DNA of 58,780 nt from Sulfurospirillaceae bacterium. Its GTDB lineage: Bacteria > Campylobacterota > Campylobacteria > Campylobacterales > Sulfurospirillaceae. Below the pieces are notes generated by a model. It was not told where the DNA came from. It made no database searches and saw only the letters and a program-made list of their open reading frames with translations. Each line of letters starts with the position of its first letter. Position 1 is the stretch's first letter. The stretch lies in assembly GCA_028692875.1 (NCBI GenBank), contig JAQUWL010000012.1:1-58780 (forward strand), written 5' to 3'. Below are positions 1-9,770 of this stretch, piece by piece. A program made the position numbers and the translations under genes.

Positions 1-7
1 CATCTAC

Positions 8-745
8 ATGTTGAACGAAGAGCTTGATTTTAGGGGGCTTGAGATAAAACCTATCAACCTCAAGCAGAAGTTTTTTATGAAAGCACTTCTAAGCAATATG
101 TACGATATCCATGTTATAGATGCGAGGGCTGGAAGCGGAAAGACGTTGATGGCGTTTGTGGCAGCGATGCGTTTGGTTACAAAAGGCAGTTACGAAAAGA
201 TAGTCTATGTGCGAAACTCCATCGAGAGTGTGGACAAGGGAGCTGACGTGGGGTATCTCTCTGGCAATGATGAAAAATTTCGTATCTACAATATGGCACT
301 TTACGATACGCTAGAATTTATCGCCAAAAAGAAGATGAAAAAAAGAGAAAGTTCCCAAGAGCCACAAATGGCTGTTGATAAGAAGGTTCAAGAGTTGATG
401 GCAAAGTACAATATCGAAAAACTTTGGCCAGGCGAAGCTCGTGGGCGTACACTCTCAAATGCCATCGTTATTTTGGATGAGTGGCAAAATAGCTCCAACA
501 ATACAACGCAGTTGATACTCTCAAGGCTTGACAACAACTGCAAAGCCATCGTTATAGGCTCAAACCGTCAAATCGACAACATGTACCTTAACCGCTTCAA
601 CAACGGATTGACTTCACTTTTGAAGCAGACAAAAAAAGAGCAGACGCATATCTCCCTTTTTGCTATCGAGCTTGACAAGTCGGTACGTGGCAAATTTTCA
701 CATTTTGCGGATGAAATCTTTGGAGATGTTGGAAAATCAATCTAA
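8..745 (+). CDS. PhoH-family ATPase (probably 5'-truncated by the window edge)
   Basis: This is a P-loop nucleotide hydrolase of the PhoH family, thought to act on RNA. Walker A is at residues 39-46 (ARAGSGKT) and Walker B at 155-158 (ILDE), followed by the PhoH-typical WQN and IGSNRQID motifs. The first ATG is at base 8, but the frame is open upstream to the window edge, and many bacterial PhoH proteins carry an N-terminal PIN domain before this ATPase domain. The true start may therefore lie outside the window. A 40-residue lysine-rich insert (about 105-145) separates the two Walker regions. The gene ends convergently against the histidine kinase. Confidence 0.85.
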   Translation: MLNEELDFRGLEIKPINLKQKFFMKALLSNMYDIHVIDARAGSGKTLMAFVAAMRLVTKGSYEKIVYVRNSIESVDKGADVGYLSGNDEKFRIYNMALYDTLEFIAKKKMKKRESSQEPQMAVDKKVQELMAKYNIEKLWPGEARGRTLSNAIVILDEWQNSSNNTTQLILSRLDNNCKAIVIGSNRQIDNMYLNRFNNGLTSLLKQTKKEQTHISLFAIELDKSVRGKFSHFADEIFGDVGKSI

Positions 746-752
746 TTAGCAA

Positions 753-788
753 AGCATAACCGCCTGTACATGTAAAGATGGTTATGTT
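753..788. terminator. Hairpin between convergent genes, carrying a TACATGTA copy in its loop
   Basis: Inverted repeat CATAACC (755-761) and GGTTATG (780-786), extendable by weak pairs, in the 41-base gap between the PhoH gene and the histidine kinase. The loop holds the self-complementary octamer TACATGTA (767-774). It probably serves as a bidirectional terminator. There is a T-rich run on the + side after 787. Confidence 0.5.
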
Positions 789-2367
789 ATTGTTGGTTTT
801 TTTTGATCGGAAAAGAGATAACAAAAGTTGAATTTTCTTCAGAGCTTGAGACCTTAATGGTTCCATAAAAATGGCTCTCAATAATAACTTTGCTCATATA
901 AAGACCCAACCCAGAACCGCCCGTTTCGCTTTTTGTTGTAAAGTATGGCTCAAAAATATTTTTCAAAATTTCATTTTTTATGCCACCAGCGTTATCCTCA
1001 ATCTCAATATAGGCACTATCTTCTTTTTGGTAGACATGAATAGAAATAGATGGATGAGGCGTTTTATTTTGGATAAAAGCATCTTTAGCGTTTTGAAGGA
1101 TATTGATGATGACTTGCATTAGTTCACTAGGATATATAAGCAAATTTTCAACTTTGCTATAAGCCTTAAAGATGGTGATATTGTGACTTTCCAATGTTTT
1201 ACCAATCAGTCCAAGTGCCTGTTCAACGACTCCAGACAGCTCTTCGGTAAGGTATTTCTCTTTGTTTGGTTTTAAAAAATCCCTAAAATCATCAATAGTG
1301 CGAGATAGATAAAAGATCTGTTCACAAATCTCTTTTTGAAGGTCATCGGCAATCTTTTTATCAAAAGTTCCAAGCTCAATATCGACTTTTATGTTATTTG
1401 CAAGCATGGATAAAACCGCAAGTGGTTGTTTCCACTGATGGGCTATCATACTCAACATCTCTCCCATAATCGCATTTCGAGATTGAGCTAGGAGCATTTG
1501 TTCTTTTTCTCTTAATTCGGTTATCTTTAGGCTTAGAAGATATTTGAAAAACAAAACAGAACAGATAAGACCCATTATGATGAGTGCCATAATCCCTAGA
1601 CCCCATTTTGCCCAAGATGGCAATATTTCCTTGTCTTTACTCTCTAGCCATCTTTTCTTAATATCGTAGTATATTGAGGATTGGTTTTGTTTGTATGTTT
1701 TTAAGTGTGTGTCTATGGTGTTTATCAAGGAGGGATTGGTGTTTTTTGGAAAAGCAAATTTAAGCATAGCCGGAGTTAAAAAAACATTTGTCTTTTTAAT
1801 GGTGGGCGTTTTTTCGTAGAGTTCGCCATAAAAATTATTTACAAGGGCAACATCTGCTTTTTTGGTAATAAGTAGCTTGAATGCTTCATCAAAAGTGTCA
1901 ACTTCTATAAACAGTGGTTTGATATCAAAGGCGATAGCCTGTTCTTTGAGTGAGATATATTGAAAACTCTCTTTTAGGACGGCTATTTTTTTGCGATGTA
2001 AATCAAGTATGGAAAGAATATTAGCTTCAGGCGTTGCATAAATAATAGACCAGCTTGAGACTACAGCCTCTTCATTGAAGTCAAAACGATTAGCCCTATC
2101 TTTGGAGTAAGCAACATCTGGCATTATGTCGATTTCACCTTTTTCAAGTTTTTCAAGGCACTGTTCCCAAGAACAAGGTGCGTACGAAAGTGTTAAATTC
2201 GCATCTTTGGCGATAGCACTTAAAAGCTCAATGAAAAAGCCAGATGGATTGTTCTGCTCATCTAAAAAAATTTTAGGAGCATTGTCGTATATGCCTACCT
2301 TGAGAGTCTGTTGTCCCATAAGCAAGGATGACAAAAGCATCAAAAGCCAAACGCTTAACAAACGCAT
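787..2367 (-). CDS. Periplasmic-binding-domain sensor histidine kinase (orphan)
   Basis: This is a membrane sensor kinase. It has a signal peptide (1-18), a periplasmic domain of the extracellular solute-binding family 3 type (about 20-240) and one transmembrane helix (about 255-277). A dimerisation/phosphoacceptor helix carries His310 in MIAHQWKQP, followed by a HATPase domain with N box (419-431), G1 DNAGG (458-462) and G2 GSGLGLYMSK (from 484). The sensor domain suggests that it responds to an amino acid or other small solute. No response regulator lies beside it, so its partner is unknown. The HQWKQPL H-box belongs to the class common in Campylobacterota hybrid and orphan kinases. Confidence 0.88.
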   Translation of the reverse strand: MRLLSVWLLMLLSSLLMGQQTLKVGIYDNAPKIFLDEQNNPSGFFIELLSAIAKDANLTLSYAPCSWEQCLEKLEKGEIDIMPDVAYSKDRANRFDFNEEAVVSSWSIIYATPEANILSILDLHRKKIAVLKESFQYISLKEQAIAFDIKPLFIEVDTFDEAFKLLITKKADVALVNNFYGELYEKTPTIKKTNVFLTPAMLKFAFPKNTNPSLINTIDTHLKTYKQNQSSIYYDIKKRWLESKDKEILPSWAKWGLGIMALIIMGLICSVLFFKYLLSLKITELREKEQMLLAQSRNAIMGEMLSMIAHQWKQPLAVLSMLANNIKVDIELGTFDKKIADDLQKEICEQIFYLSRTIDDFRDFLKPNKEKYLTEELSGVVEQALGLIGKTLESHNITIFKAYSKVENLLIYPSELMQVIINILQNAKDAFIQNKTPHPSISIHVYQKEDSAYIEIEDNAGGIKNEILKNIFEPYFTTKSETGGSGLGLYMSKVIIESHFYGTIKVSSSEENSTFVISFPIKKNQQ

Positions 2368-2482
2368 TTTTTAAGACCCTTTTTTCCAAAATCGTGTTAC
2401 CAATGATAGCAAAATTTGACTAAAAGCACACAAAAGGTAAAGTTTTTATATGAAAAAATAGTAAAAGGGAGTTTTAATGAGG

Positions 2483-2558
2483 TGGTGGCTGGAGACGGAA
2501 TTGAACCGCCGACACGGAGATTTTCAGTCTCCTGCTCTACCAACTGAGCTATCCAGCC
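2483..2558 (-). tRNA. tRNA-Phe (GAA), CCA encoded
   Basis: A 76-base cloverleaf on the minus strand. The acceptor stem is GGCTGGA/TCCAGCC, the D stem GCTC/GAGC and the anticodon stem GGAGA/TCTCC. The loop CTGAAAA gives anticodon GAA. The T stem is GGCGG/CCGTC with one G-T pair. Discriminator A and the terminal CCA are encoded. It sits alone between murD and the histidine kinase. Confidence 0.97.
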
Positions 2559-2577
2559 ACGCATTTTAAGAGTTGAA

Positions 2578-2583
2578 AGTATA
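2578..2583 (-). promoter_or_regulatory. Probable -10 box (TATACT) of tRNA-Phe
   Basis: TATACT read on the minus strand, 20 bases upstream of the mature tRNA 5' end, which would leave a leader of about 10-12 bases. No clear -35 box is visible, as is usual for sigma-70 promoters in this phylum. Confidence 0.45.
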
Positions 2584-2600
2584 CCTTAAAAACTTTAATA

Positions 2601-3791
2601 CTAGCTTAGTGCAAGCTCTTTAAAACGATTGCCACGGTGGGCGTAAGAGCTAAACTGGTCTAGACTTGCAGCTGCGGGAGAGAGAAGAGCTACAGTTTTT
2701 AGTGTATGCTTTTTGTGAATTTGCTCCATCGCTTTTTCTAAAGTATTACAGCGATTTGTTTTAATGCCATATTGTTGCCCTAGGTCGCACAGTTTGCTGG
2801 TGTTCGAGCCAATAGCAAATATCTCTACATGTAAAGACTTCATCTCTTCAAAAAGCTCATCCAAAGGCACGCCTTTATCGTCTCCGCCTAAAATGATTAG
2901 AATGTCTTCTTTGGAGTAGCGTTTCAATGCTTGCACCGTGGCATCGACATTTGTTCCTTTTGAGTCATCCACCCAAAGTCTGCCTTTCTCATCTTTAAAC
3001 TCTTCTATTTTGTGAGCATCTGTTTTGAAGGAGTTTATTTTTTCATAATCAATTTTGTCAAAAAGTATTTTTGATACACTTAATGCAAGCGTTGCATCAA
3101 GCAAGAAGGGGTTTTTAAAGTTTACTTTTTCAAGCTCAACTCCCAGCTTTTGTGCCAAATCAACTTCATTATCGTAACCTATAACATATGCAAGAGTTTC
3201 GCACTTTGCGTATTTGTTCGGCAAGATAGCTATACTACCCTCTCTCATACGGCTTAAAACATCTAGCTTTGCCTCTTCGTAAGCTTCCATGCTTCCATGC
3301 CAGCTGATATGGTCTGGCTTGATTGGCAAAAGCAGATAAATTTGAGGATAGGCTCTTTGTGTGTAATGAAGAGTAAAAGAGCTTGTTTCAAGTATCCAAA
3401 TGGGAGCTTTTTGGCTCAAATCCGCCAAAGGAGTTCCGATGTTTCCTCCAGCAACTGCACCTTTTAAGCCCAAAAGATGTTCGCACATCTGAGTCGTAGT
3501 TGTTTTGCCGTTAGTGCCACTTATCCAAACACAAAGAGGTGTTTTGTCAAAGAAAAAATCATACTCGCTTATAAGATTATTTGCTTCCTTGACGATAGGA
3601 TGTGTTGTTGGAAAGCCAGGACTTGGGATTTGAAGTGTGCTTTTTGATGAGTCGAACATTGACGGAGGCATAAGCGTATTTCCAAATTCGTCATACAATA
3701 CATCTGTAAATTTATCGTCAAATATTTGACAATTTCCAATTTTTTGGGCGATTGCCTTTGTTGTTTTTCCGTATCCAAATAGCGAAATCAT
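2601..3791 (-). CDS. murD: UDP-N-acetylmuramoylalanine--D-glutamate ligase
   Basis: Cytoplasmic Mur ligase adding D-glutamate to UDP-MurNAc-L-Ala in peptidoglycan precursor synthesis. The ATP-binding loop GTNGKTTTT is at 92-100, and the central and C-terminal Mur ligase domains follow (e.g. [11 protein letters not shown]). The reading frame is open 28 codons further upstream, but I place the start at the ATG at 3791. It overlaps the mraY stop as ATGA and begins the nucleotide-binding sequence [14 protein letters not shown]. That gives 396 residues. It is translationally coupled to mraY. Confidence 0.95.
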   Translation of the reverse strand: MISLFGYGKTTKAIAQKIGNCQIFDDKFTDVLYDEFGNTLMPPSMFDSSKSTLQIPSPGFPTTHPIVKEANNLISEYDFFFDKTPLCVWISGTNGKTTTTQMCEHLLGLKGAVAGGNIGTPLADLSQKAPIWILETSSFTLHYTQRAYPQIYLLLPIKPDHISWHGSMEAYEEAKLDVLSRMREGSIAILPNKYAKCETLAYVIGYDNEVDLAQKLGVELEKVNFKNPFLLDATLALSVSKILFDKIDYEKINSFKTDAHKIEEFKDEKGRLWVDDSKGTNVDATVQALKRYSKEDILIILGGDDKGVPLDELFEEMKSLHVEIFAIGSNTSKLCDLGQQYGIKTNRCNTLEKAMEQIHKKHTLKTVALLSPAAASLDQFSSYAHRGNRFKELALS

Positions 3792-4852
3792 CGTATTTTC
3801 AACGCAGTTAGTGCTAGAAGATTTGAAAGAAGTGCCATTATCCAAAATCTGACGATGATTTTGTTTTCTGCCCATCCTTTGACCTCAAAGTGGTGATGAA
3901 TTGGAGCCATCAAAAAAATACGTTTTTTGCGTGTTTTGTAACTTCCGACTTGCAAGATAACTGAGAACGTCTCCAAAACAAAAACAAAGCCTATAAGTAT
4001 CAGCAAAATTTCATTTTTTGATATAACTGCCATGTAGCCTATAAATGCACCAATACTTAGACTTCCGCTATCGCCCATAAAGATTTCAGCAGGGTAGCAG
4101 TTGTACCACAAAAAAGCCACCAAAGAGCCTATAACTGCGGATGCTACGACTACAACCTCGCCACTTCCGCCGATTTTTGGCAAAAGCAAATAACCACTAA
4201 GTACGACGTTGCCACTGATATAGACAAACACACCAAGCGTCAAGATGGAAAATATAGAAGGCACAGTTGCAAGGCCATCTAGTCCATCTGTAAGATTGAC
4301 TGCGTTACTTGATGAGATGATGACAAGAGTCCAAAAAACGAGTGCCAAAAGATGCATATCAAAAAGGGGATGTTTGTAAAAAGGAAGAAAAAGTTTGCCA
4401 TCTAAATTAGCATAAAAATATAAAATCAAAGCAACAGCAAATCCAGCGAGCGACTGAAGAAAAATCTTTGATTTTGGGCTAAGTCCTGCTTGATTGTTTT
4501 GTCCTAGTATTTTTGCCATATCATCTTTTAGACCAATTAGTCCAAAAAGCACTATACAAGCCATAGCAGATAGCGAAAACGCATTGTCTAGTCTGGCAGA
4601 CAGGAGTATTGCCAAAAGTGCAGAACACAGAAAAATCAATCCACCCATGGTTGGTGTTTTTGACTTTTTTTTATGACCATCGGGTGCGAGTGAGTATATG
4701 GGTTGATTGGCATTTTTGTTTTTTGCCCATTTTATAAATTTTGGCATAAGATATATAGTTAGTGCAAATGCCACAAAAAAGGAGATCCCCGCACGTACCG
4801 TGATGTATTGAAAGAGATTGAAACCAAAAAAATGATAGAGCCAGTAGAGCAT
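3788..4852 (-). CDS. mraY: Phospho-N-acetylmuramoyl-pentapeptide-transferase
   Basis: Integral membrane enzyme that transfers phospho-MurNAc-pentapeptide to undecaprenyl phosphate, forming lipid I. The 354 residues with about ten hydrophobic segments match the family length. Diagnostic motifs are visible: [29 protein letters not shown] and the histidine cluster [11 protein letters not shown]. It is first in a two-gene operon with murD (4-base overlap) and diverges from gpmI. Confidence 0.96.
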   Translation of the reverse strand: MLYWLYHFFGFNLFQYITVRAGISFFVAFALTIYLMPKFIKWAKNKNANQPIYSLAPDGHKKKSKTPTMGGLIFLCSALLAILLSARLDNAFSLSAMACIVLFGLIGLKDDMAKILGQNNQAGLSPKSKIFLQSLAGFAVALILYFYANLDGKLFLPFYKHPLFDMHLLALVFWTLVIISSSNAVNLTDGLDGLATVPSIFSILTLGVFVYISGNVVLSGYLLLPKIGGSGEVVVVASAVIGSLVAFLWYNCYPAEIFMGDSGSLSIGAFIGYMAVISKNEILLILIGFVFVLETFSVILQVGSYKTRKKRIFLMAPIHHHFEVKGWAENKIIVRFWIMALLSNLLALTALKIR

Positions 4853-4955
4853 GATATTTCCGCTTTGTTTTTGAAAGATATATTGTTATGAAAGCAACAT
4901 TTTAGTAGTATATTGCTTATAACCTCATAATAAAAATGTCTAAAAAAGGTTCATT

Positions 4956-6446
4956 TTGAAAACAAAAATAAACAAAACGGTATTGGTCATTACCGATGGA
5001 ATAGGACACAACACATCTTCAAAAGCCAATGCTTTTATGTCCGCTTGTAAGCCAAATTATGACAGATTATTTCAGCAAACACCTTACTCTTTAATTCAAA
5101 CATCGGGGCTTTCTGTTGGACTGCCAGATGGTCAGATGGGAAATAGCGAAGTAGGGCATATGTGTATTGGAAGTGGGAGAATTTTATATCAAAATTTGGT
5201 AAAAATATCACTAGCTATAAAAGATGGAACACTAGAGAAAAATCCAGCCCTTGTTAAACTCTTACATGTAAAAGGAGATATTCATATCATCGGTCTCGTG
5301 AGTGATGGTGGTGTGCATTCTCACATCGAGCATATCGTAGCTTTGGCAAATATCGCCAAAAAAACAGGCAAAAAAGTATGGCTACATGTAATAACTGATG
5401 GAAGGGATGTTAGTCCAACCTCAGGAGAGGGTTTTGCCAAAGAGCTGGAGGCTATTTGTGATGCAAATGTAGCTATTGGCTCGGTTGGAGGGCGATTTTA
5501 TGCGATGGATAGAGACAATCGCTGGGAACGAGTCAAGAGAGGTTATGATGCTATTGTTGAGGCATTGCCGAAGAGTTCAAAAAGTGCAAGTGCTTACATT
5601 AAATCTATGTATGAAAATGGCATCACAGATGAGTTTATAGAGCCTGTTGCGATGCAATATTTTAATGGTATTGCACAAGATGATGGCGTGATATTTGCCA
5701 ACTTTAGAAGCGATAGAATGAGAGAGCTTTCTAAGGCGATTGGATTTTTAGAATTTGGCGAATTTGAAAGAAGACTTCAAGGAGTAGAGTGCGTGAGTAT
5801 GACCTCGTATGATGCTACTTATCCATTTGAAGTGCTTTTTGGCAAGGAGAAACTTAATAACACATTGGCTCAAGTTTTGTCTGATGCAAATCTTACGCAA
5901 TTTCACACAGCCGAAACGGAAAAATATGCTCACGTTACCTTCTTTTTCAATGGAGGTATTGAAGAGCCTTTTGCCAATGAAACAAGAGTTCTTATACCAA
6001 GCCCTAAAGTTCAAACGTATGACATGCAACCTCAGATGAGTGCTCCAGAAGTTGGCGATACGGTAGCTAAGGCTATGAATGAGGGTTATGATTTTATAGT
6101 TGTAAATTTTGCAAATGGCGATATGGTAGGGCATACTGGCAACCTTAATGCTGCGATAAAAGCGGTTGAATCGGTCGATGAGCAGTTGGGCAAGATTTTG
6201 CAAAAAGCAGATGAAAAAGAGTACTCTGTTGTGATTACGAGCGACCATGGCAACTGCGAACAAATGGCAGATAGCTCAGGTAAATTGCTCACGAACCATA
6301 CTACATTTGAGGTATACTGTTTTGTTTATGCCAAAGGGGTAAAAGAGGTCAAATCTGGCGGGCTTAGCAATATTGCTCCAACAGTATTGACATTGATGGG
6401 ATTGCCTATTCCCAAAGAGATGAATGAGTCTTTAATAAAAATTTAA
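4956..6446 (+). CDS. gpmI: 2,3-bisphosphoglycerate-independent phosphoglycerate mutase
   Basis: Manganese-dependent enzyme interconverting 3- and 2-phosphoglycerate in glycolysis/gluconeogenesis. It has 496 residues. The metal-binding Asp14 lies in VITDGIG and the nucleophile Ser64 in GNSEVGH. Later metal motifs VVNFANGDMVGHTG and TSDHGNCEQM are present. The start is a TTG at 4956 behind AAAAGGTT. Two copies of the TACATGTA octamer (5263, 5383) lie in it, both read as Leu-His-Val. It is the first gene of a + strand run into the fatty-acid cluster. Confidence 0.96.
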   Translation: MKTKINKTVLVITDGIGHNTSSKANAFMSACKPNYDRLFQQTPYSLIQTSGLSVGLPDGQMGNSEVGHMCIGSGRILYQNLVKISLAIKDGTLEKNPALVKLLHVKGDIHIIGLVSDGGVHSHIEHIVALANIAKKTGKKVWLHVITDGRDVSPTSGEGFAKELEAICDANVAIGSVGGRFYAMDRDNRWERVKRGYDAIVEALPKSSKSASAYIKSMYENGITDEFIEPVAMQYFNGIAQDDGVIFANFRSDRMRELSKAIGFLEFGEFERRLQGVECVSMTSYDATYPFEVLFGKEKLNNTLAQVLSDANLTQFHTAETEKYAHVTFFFNGGIEEPFANETRVLIPSPKVQTYDMQPQMSAPEVGDTVAKAMNEGYDFIVVNFANGDMVGHTGNLNAAIKAVESVDEQLGKILQKADEKEYSVVITSDHGNCEQMADSSGKLLTNHTTFEVYCFVYAKGVKEVKSGGLSNIAPTVLTLMGLPIPKEMNESLIKI

Positions 6447-6457
6447 AAAGGAAAAGA

Positions 6458-7201
6458 ATGAAATTTAGTGGAAAAAATGTATTAGTCACAGGTGCAGCAA
6501 GTGGAATCGGCAAGCAGATAGCCATAACATTAGCGGGATATGGTCTTAAGGTTTGGGTAAATTATCGCTCTCGTCCAGAGTCAGCCGATGCGATTAAGGT
6601 CGAAATTGAAGCTAATGGTGGCGTAGCAGAAGTGATAGGTTTTGATGTAGCAGATGAAGAGGCGTTTATAGATGGTGTCAAAAAGATAATTGAGGCAGAT
6701 GGTGAGTTATCTTATTTGGTAAACAATGCTGGCATAACCAATGATAAATTGGCGATGCGTATGAAAAAAGAGGACTTCACGTCTGTTTTGGATATAAACC
6801 TTACTTCGGCGTTTATTGGTTGTCGCGAGGCGATTAAAGTTATGAGCAAAAAGCGTTTTGGAAGTGTTGTAAATATCGCTTCCATCGTTGGCGAAACAGG
6901 CAACGCAGGACAAGTTAATTATAGTGCTAGCAAAGGCGGACTTATTGCGATGACCAAAAGTTTTGCACAAGAAGGAAGTGCTAGAGATATCCGATACAAC
7001 GCAGTAACTCCAGGATTTATCGCAACTGAGATGACAGATAAATTGAGTGATGAGGTCAAAGAGAGTTACACCTCAAAAATCCCACTAAAGCGTTTCGGAA
7101 GTCCCAAAGATATCGCAGAAGCCGTTGCTTTCTTGTTGAGTGATAGTGCAAGTTATATCACAGGAGAGGTTTTAAAGGTCAATGGCGGGATGTACATGTA
7201 A
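6458..7201 (+). CDS. fabG: 3-oxoacyl-[acyl-carrier-protein] reductase
   Basis: NADPH-dependent reductase of fatty-acid elongation, of the short-chain dehydrogenase family. It has the cofactor loop TGAASGIG (11-18), NNAG at 89-92, and catalytic Ser142, Tyr155 and Lys159 (YSASK). At 247 residues it has the family length. The AAAAGGAAAAGA sequence before the ATG is a good ribosome-binding site. It is 11 bases after gpmI. The stop codon is part of a TACATGTA octamer (7193-7200), so the protein ends Met-Tyr-Met. Confidence 0.95.
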   Translation: MKFSGKNVLVTGAASGIGKQIAITLAGYGLKVWVNYRSRPESADAIKVEIEANGGVAEVIGFDVADEEAFIDGVKKIIEADGELSYLVNNAGITNDKLAMRMKKEDFTSVLDINLTSAFIGCREAIKVMSKKRFGSVVNIASIVGETGNAGQVNYSASKGGLIAMTKSFAQEGSARDIRYNAVTPGFIATEMTDKLSDEVKESYTSKIPLKRFGSPKDIAEAVAFLLSDSASYITGEVLKVNGGMYM

Positions 7202-7278
7202 GGATAGAGTTCTGCATGTAGAAAACTCAGTTTAAAGTTATTTTTGATAAAATGGTGAAAATTTTTTAAGGAGCTGTT

Positions 7279-7509
7279 ATGGCACTATTTGATGATGTAA
7301 AAGCGGTTGTTGTAGAACAATTAAATGTAAATCCTGATGAAGTGAAAGAAGATTCAAAATTTGTTGAAGATTTGGGAGCGGACTCTTTGGACGTAGTAGA
7401 GTTGGTTATGGCTCTTGAAGAGAAATTTGATATTGAAATCCCCGACACAGATGCTGAGAAAATTGTCACTGTTGGTAATGCAATCAGCTACATCGAATCA
7501 CACAAATAA
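7279..7509 (+). CDS. acpP: Acyl carrier protein
   Basis: Small acidic carrier of acyl intermediates. It has 76 residues, with the phosphopantetheine attachment serine at 36 in [11 protein letters not shown] strong AAGGAG precedes the ATG by 5 bases. It is separated from fabG by 77 bases that hold an AT-rich stretch resembling a -10 (around 7246-7253), and it is followed by a hairpin terminator, so it can be expressed in excess over its neighbours. Confidence 0.97.
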   Translation: MALFDDVKAVVVEQLNVNPDEVKEDSKFVEDLGADSLDVVELVMALEEKFDIEIPDTDAEKIVTVGNAISYIESHK

Positions 7510-7515
7510 TAAAAA

Positions 7516-7537
7516 CCCGCAATTTGCGGGCTTTTAT
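7516..7537 (+). terminator. Intrinsic terminator after acpP
   Basis: CCCGC (7516-7520) and GCGGG (7526-7530), extendable by AA/TT, followed by CTTTTATTATTT. It lies between acpP and fabF and would attenuate read-through into fabF. Confidence 0.8.
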
Positions 7538-7566
7538 TATTTCTAAAACATCCAAAGGAAGAATAA

Positions 7567-8781
7567 TTGAGAAGAGTAGTGGTTACAGGTATTGGAATGA
7601 TTACTTCAGTAGGTTTAGATAAAGAGAGTTCTTTTAAGGCTATAGTTAACGCAGAGTGTGGCATTAAAAGTATTTGTTCGTTTGATACAACCAATCATTC
7701 AGTTAAAATCGCTGGCGTTGTAACCGATTTTGATCCTGAAACAGTGATGAATCCAAAAGATGTTAAAAAGGCTGATAGATTTATACATTTGGGGTTGAAA
7801 GCCGCTAAAGAGGCTATGCAAGATGCAAAATTTGAATCTTATGATGGTGACAGTTTTGGGATTAGCTCCGCTGCTGGAATAGGTGGTTTGCCTAGTATCG
7901 AGTCAGCTTCAGTTATTTGTAGAGAAAAAGGTCCTAGACGAATATCTCCATTTTTTATCCCCTCAGCACTTATCAATATGTTAGGCGGTTTTGTTTCCAT
8001 AGAGTATGGCATTAAAGGTCCAAATCTCTCTTCGGTTACGGCTTGTGCAGCGGGAACACATGCTATCAGCGAGGCGACTAAGACAATCATGGTCGGTGGT
8101 GCTAGCAAGATGTTGGTAGTTGGTGCAGAATCGGCGATTTGCGAGATAGGTATTGGTGGTTTTGCAGCGATGAAAGCACTTTCTACTCGAAATGATGAGC
8201 CTTTAAAATCATCCAGACCATTTGACGCTGGTCGTGACGGGTTCGTTATGGGCGAGGGTGCTGGAGCATTGGTTTTAGAGATTTATGAAGATGCGGTTGC
8301 TAGAGGTGCTCATATTTACGGAGAGATTATAGGTTTTGGTGAGAGTGGTGATGCAAACCATATCACAACACCGGCTCCAGAAGGAGAGGGTGCAAAAAGA
8401 GCGATGAAAGCAGCTCTTAAGATGGCAAACATAGATAAAGTTGATTATATTAATGCACATGGAACTAGCACGAAGTATAACGATTGGTATGAGACTATGG
8501 CGATAAAAAGTGTTTTTAAAGACTCTATTCCGCCTGTTAGCTCAACAAAAGGTCAAATTGGTCACTGTTTGGGTGCAGCAGGAGCGATTGAGGCTGCTAT
8601 ATCTTTGATGGCGATTCGAGATGGCGTGTTGCCACCAACAATAAACCAAGAAGAGAAAGACCCAGATTGTGATTTGGACTACATTCCAAATGTTGCACGA
8701 AAGGTTAAAGTCGATATTGTTATGAGCAACTCATTTGGTTTTGGTGGCACGAACGGTTCTATTATTTTTAAGCGTGTCTAA
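7567..8781 (+). CDS. fabF: 3-oxoacyl-[acyl-carrier-protein] synthase II
   Basis: Condensing enzyme of fatty-acid elongation. The active-site Cys160 is in VTACAAGTHA and the catalytic histidines are 298 (NAHGTST) and 333 (GHCLGAAGA), with the C-terminal SFGFGGTN loop. It has 404 residues. The start is TTG at 7567 behind AAAGGAAG. It lies between the acpP terminator and accA (9-base gap). Confidence 0.96.
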   Translation: MRRVVVTGIGMITSVGLDKESSFKAIVNAECGIKSICSFDTTNHSVKIAGVVTDFDPETVMNPKDVKKADRFIHLGLKAAKEAMQDAKFESYDGDSFGISSAAGIGGLPSIESASVICREKGPRRISPFFIPSALINMLGGFVSIEYGIKGPNLSSVTACAAGTHAISEATKTIMVGGASKMLVVGAESAICEIGIGGFAAMKALSTRNDEPLKSSRPFDAGRDGFVMGEGAGALVLEIYEDAVARGAHIYGEIIGFGESGDANHITTPAPEGEGAKRAMKAALKMANIDKVDYINAHGTSTKYNDWYETMAIKSVFKDSIPPVSSTKGQIGHCLGAAGAIEAAISLMAIRDGVLPPTINQEEKDPDCDLDYIPNVARKVKVDIVMSNSFGFGGTNGSIIFKRV

Positions 8782-8790
8782 GGAAGATTT

Positions 8791-9729
8791 GTGGCTACAT
8801 ATTTAGAGTTTGAAAACAGCATTAAGCAGATAGATGAAGACATATCTGGTGCAAAGATAAAGAGCGATTCACATGCTGTTGAAATACTCCAAAAAAATCT
8901 TGAAAAAGAGATTGAAAAAACATACAAAAACCTAAGCGAATATCAAAAACTACAACTTGCACGTCATCCTGACCGCCCTTATGCTATTGATTATATACGT
9001 TATCTTTTGAAAGATAGTTATGAGATACATGGCGATAGAGCTTTTAGAGATGATTTGGCTATCGTTTGTTATGTTGGCTATATAGAAAACCGCAAAGTAG
9101 TGGTTATTGGTGAGCAAAAAGGACGAGGTACGAAAAATAAACTCAAGCGAAACTTTGGTATGCCTCATCCCGAAGGATACAGAAAAGCTTTGAGAGTTGC
9201 AAAAATGGCAGAAAAGTTTGATTTGCCTATTTTGTTTCTTATTGATACTCCCGGAGCATATCCTGGTGTTGGTGCAGAAGAGAGAGGTCAGAGTGAGGCA
9301 ATCGCACGCAATCTTTACGAGATGAGCCAACTCAATACTAAAACAGTCTCTATTGTTATCGGAGAGGGTGGAAGTGGAGGAGCTTTGGCGATAGGTGTTA
9401 GCGATAGAATAGCCATGATGCGTTATTCTGTTTTTTCTGTTATCTCTCCAGAAGGATGTGCTGCAATTTTATGGAATGATCCTGCAAAACAGGAGAGTGC
9501 TACAAAAGCCATGAAAATTACATCCGATGATTTGATGAAATTAAATCTAATTGACGCTATTATTGATGAGCCTATTATGGGGGCACACCGCGACAAAGAA
9601 TCAGCAGCAAAAGCTATTAGCGAATATTTTATGAAATCTTTGGAAGAGCTAGATAAAATGAGCGATAAAGAGAGATTGAGTGCACGTTATGAAAAAATAA
9701 TTTCAATAGGTGCGTATGAGGAACGATAA
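8791..9729 (+). CDS. accA: Acetyl-CoA carboxylase carboxyltransferase, alpha subunit
   Basis: Transfers the carboxyl group from biotin to acetyl-CoA to make malonyl-CoA. It has 312 residues, with the characteristic [28 protein letters not shown]-type and [12 protein letters not shown] segments. The start is GTG behind AAGGAAGA. It ends the fabG-acpP-fabF-accA block, and its stop codon lies in the ascending arm of a terminator hairpin. Confidence 0.96.
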   Translation: MATYLEFENSIKQIDEDISGAKIKSDSHAVEILQKNLEKEIEKTYKNLSEYQKLQLARHPDRPYAIDYIRYLLKDSYEIHGDRAFRDDLAIVCYVGYIENRKVVVIGEQKGRGTKNKLKRNFGMPHPEGYRKALRVAKMAEKFDLPILFLIDTPGAYPGVGAEERGQSEAIARNLYEMSQLNTKTVSIVIGEGGSGGALAIGVSDRIAMMRYSVFSVISPEGCAAILWNDPAKQESATKAMKITSDDLMKLNLIDAIIDEPIMGAHRDKESAAKAISEYFMKSLEELDKMSDKERLSARYEKIISIGAYEER

Positions 9730-9755
9730 ACCCCTCGTAAAATGAGAGGCTTATC
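9725..9755. terminator. Hairpin between convergent accA and the cytochrome gene
   Basis: GATAA (9725-9729) pairs with TTATC (9751-9755). Inner pairs CTC/GAG and CC/GG enclose GTAAAAT. It overlaps the accA stop and probably acts on both strands. Confidence 0.55.
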
Positions 9756-9770
9756 TTCTTGAACTATTTT

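Noticed and set aside
5748-6263. Open frame opposite gpmI
   Set aside because: A shadow frame with no family resemblance and no translation signals.
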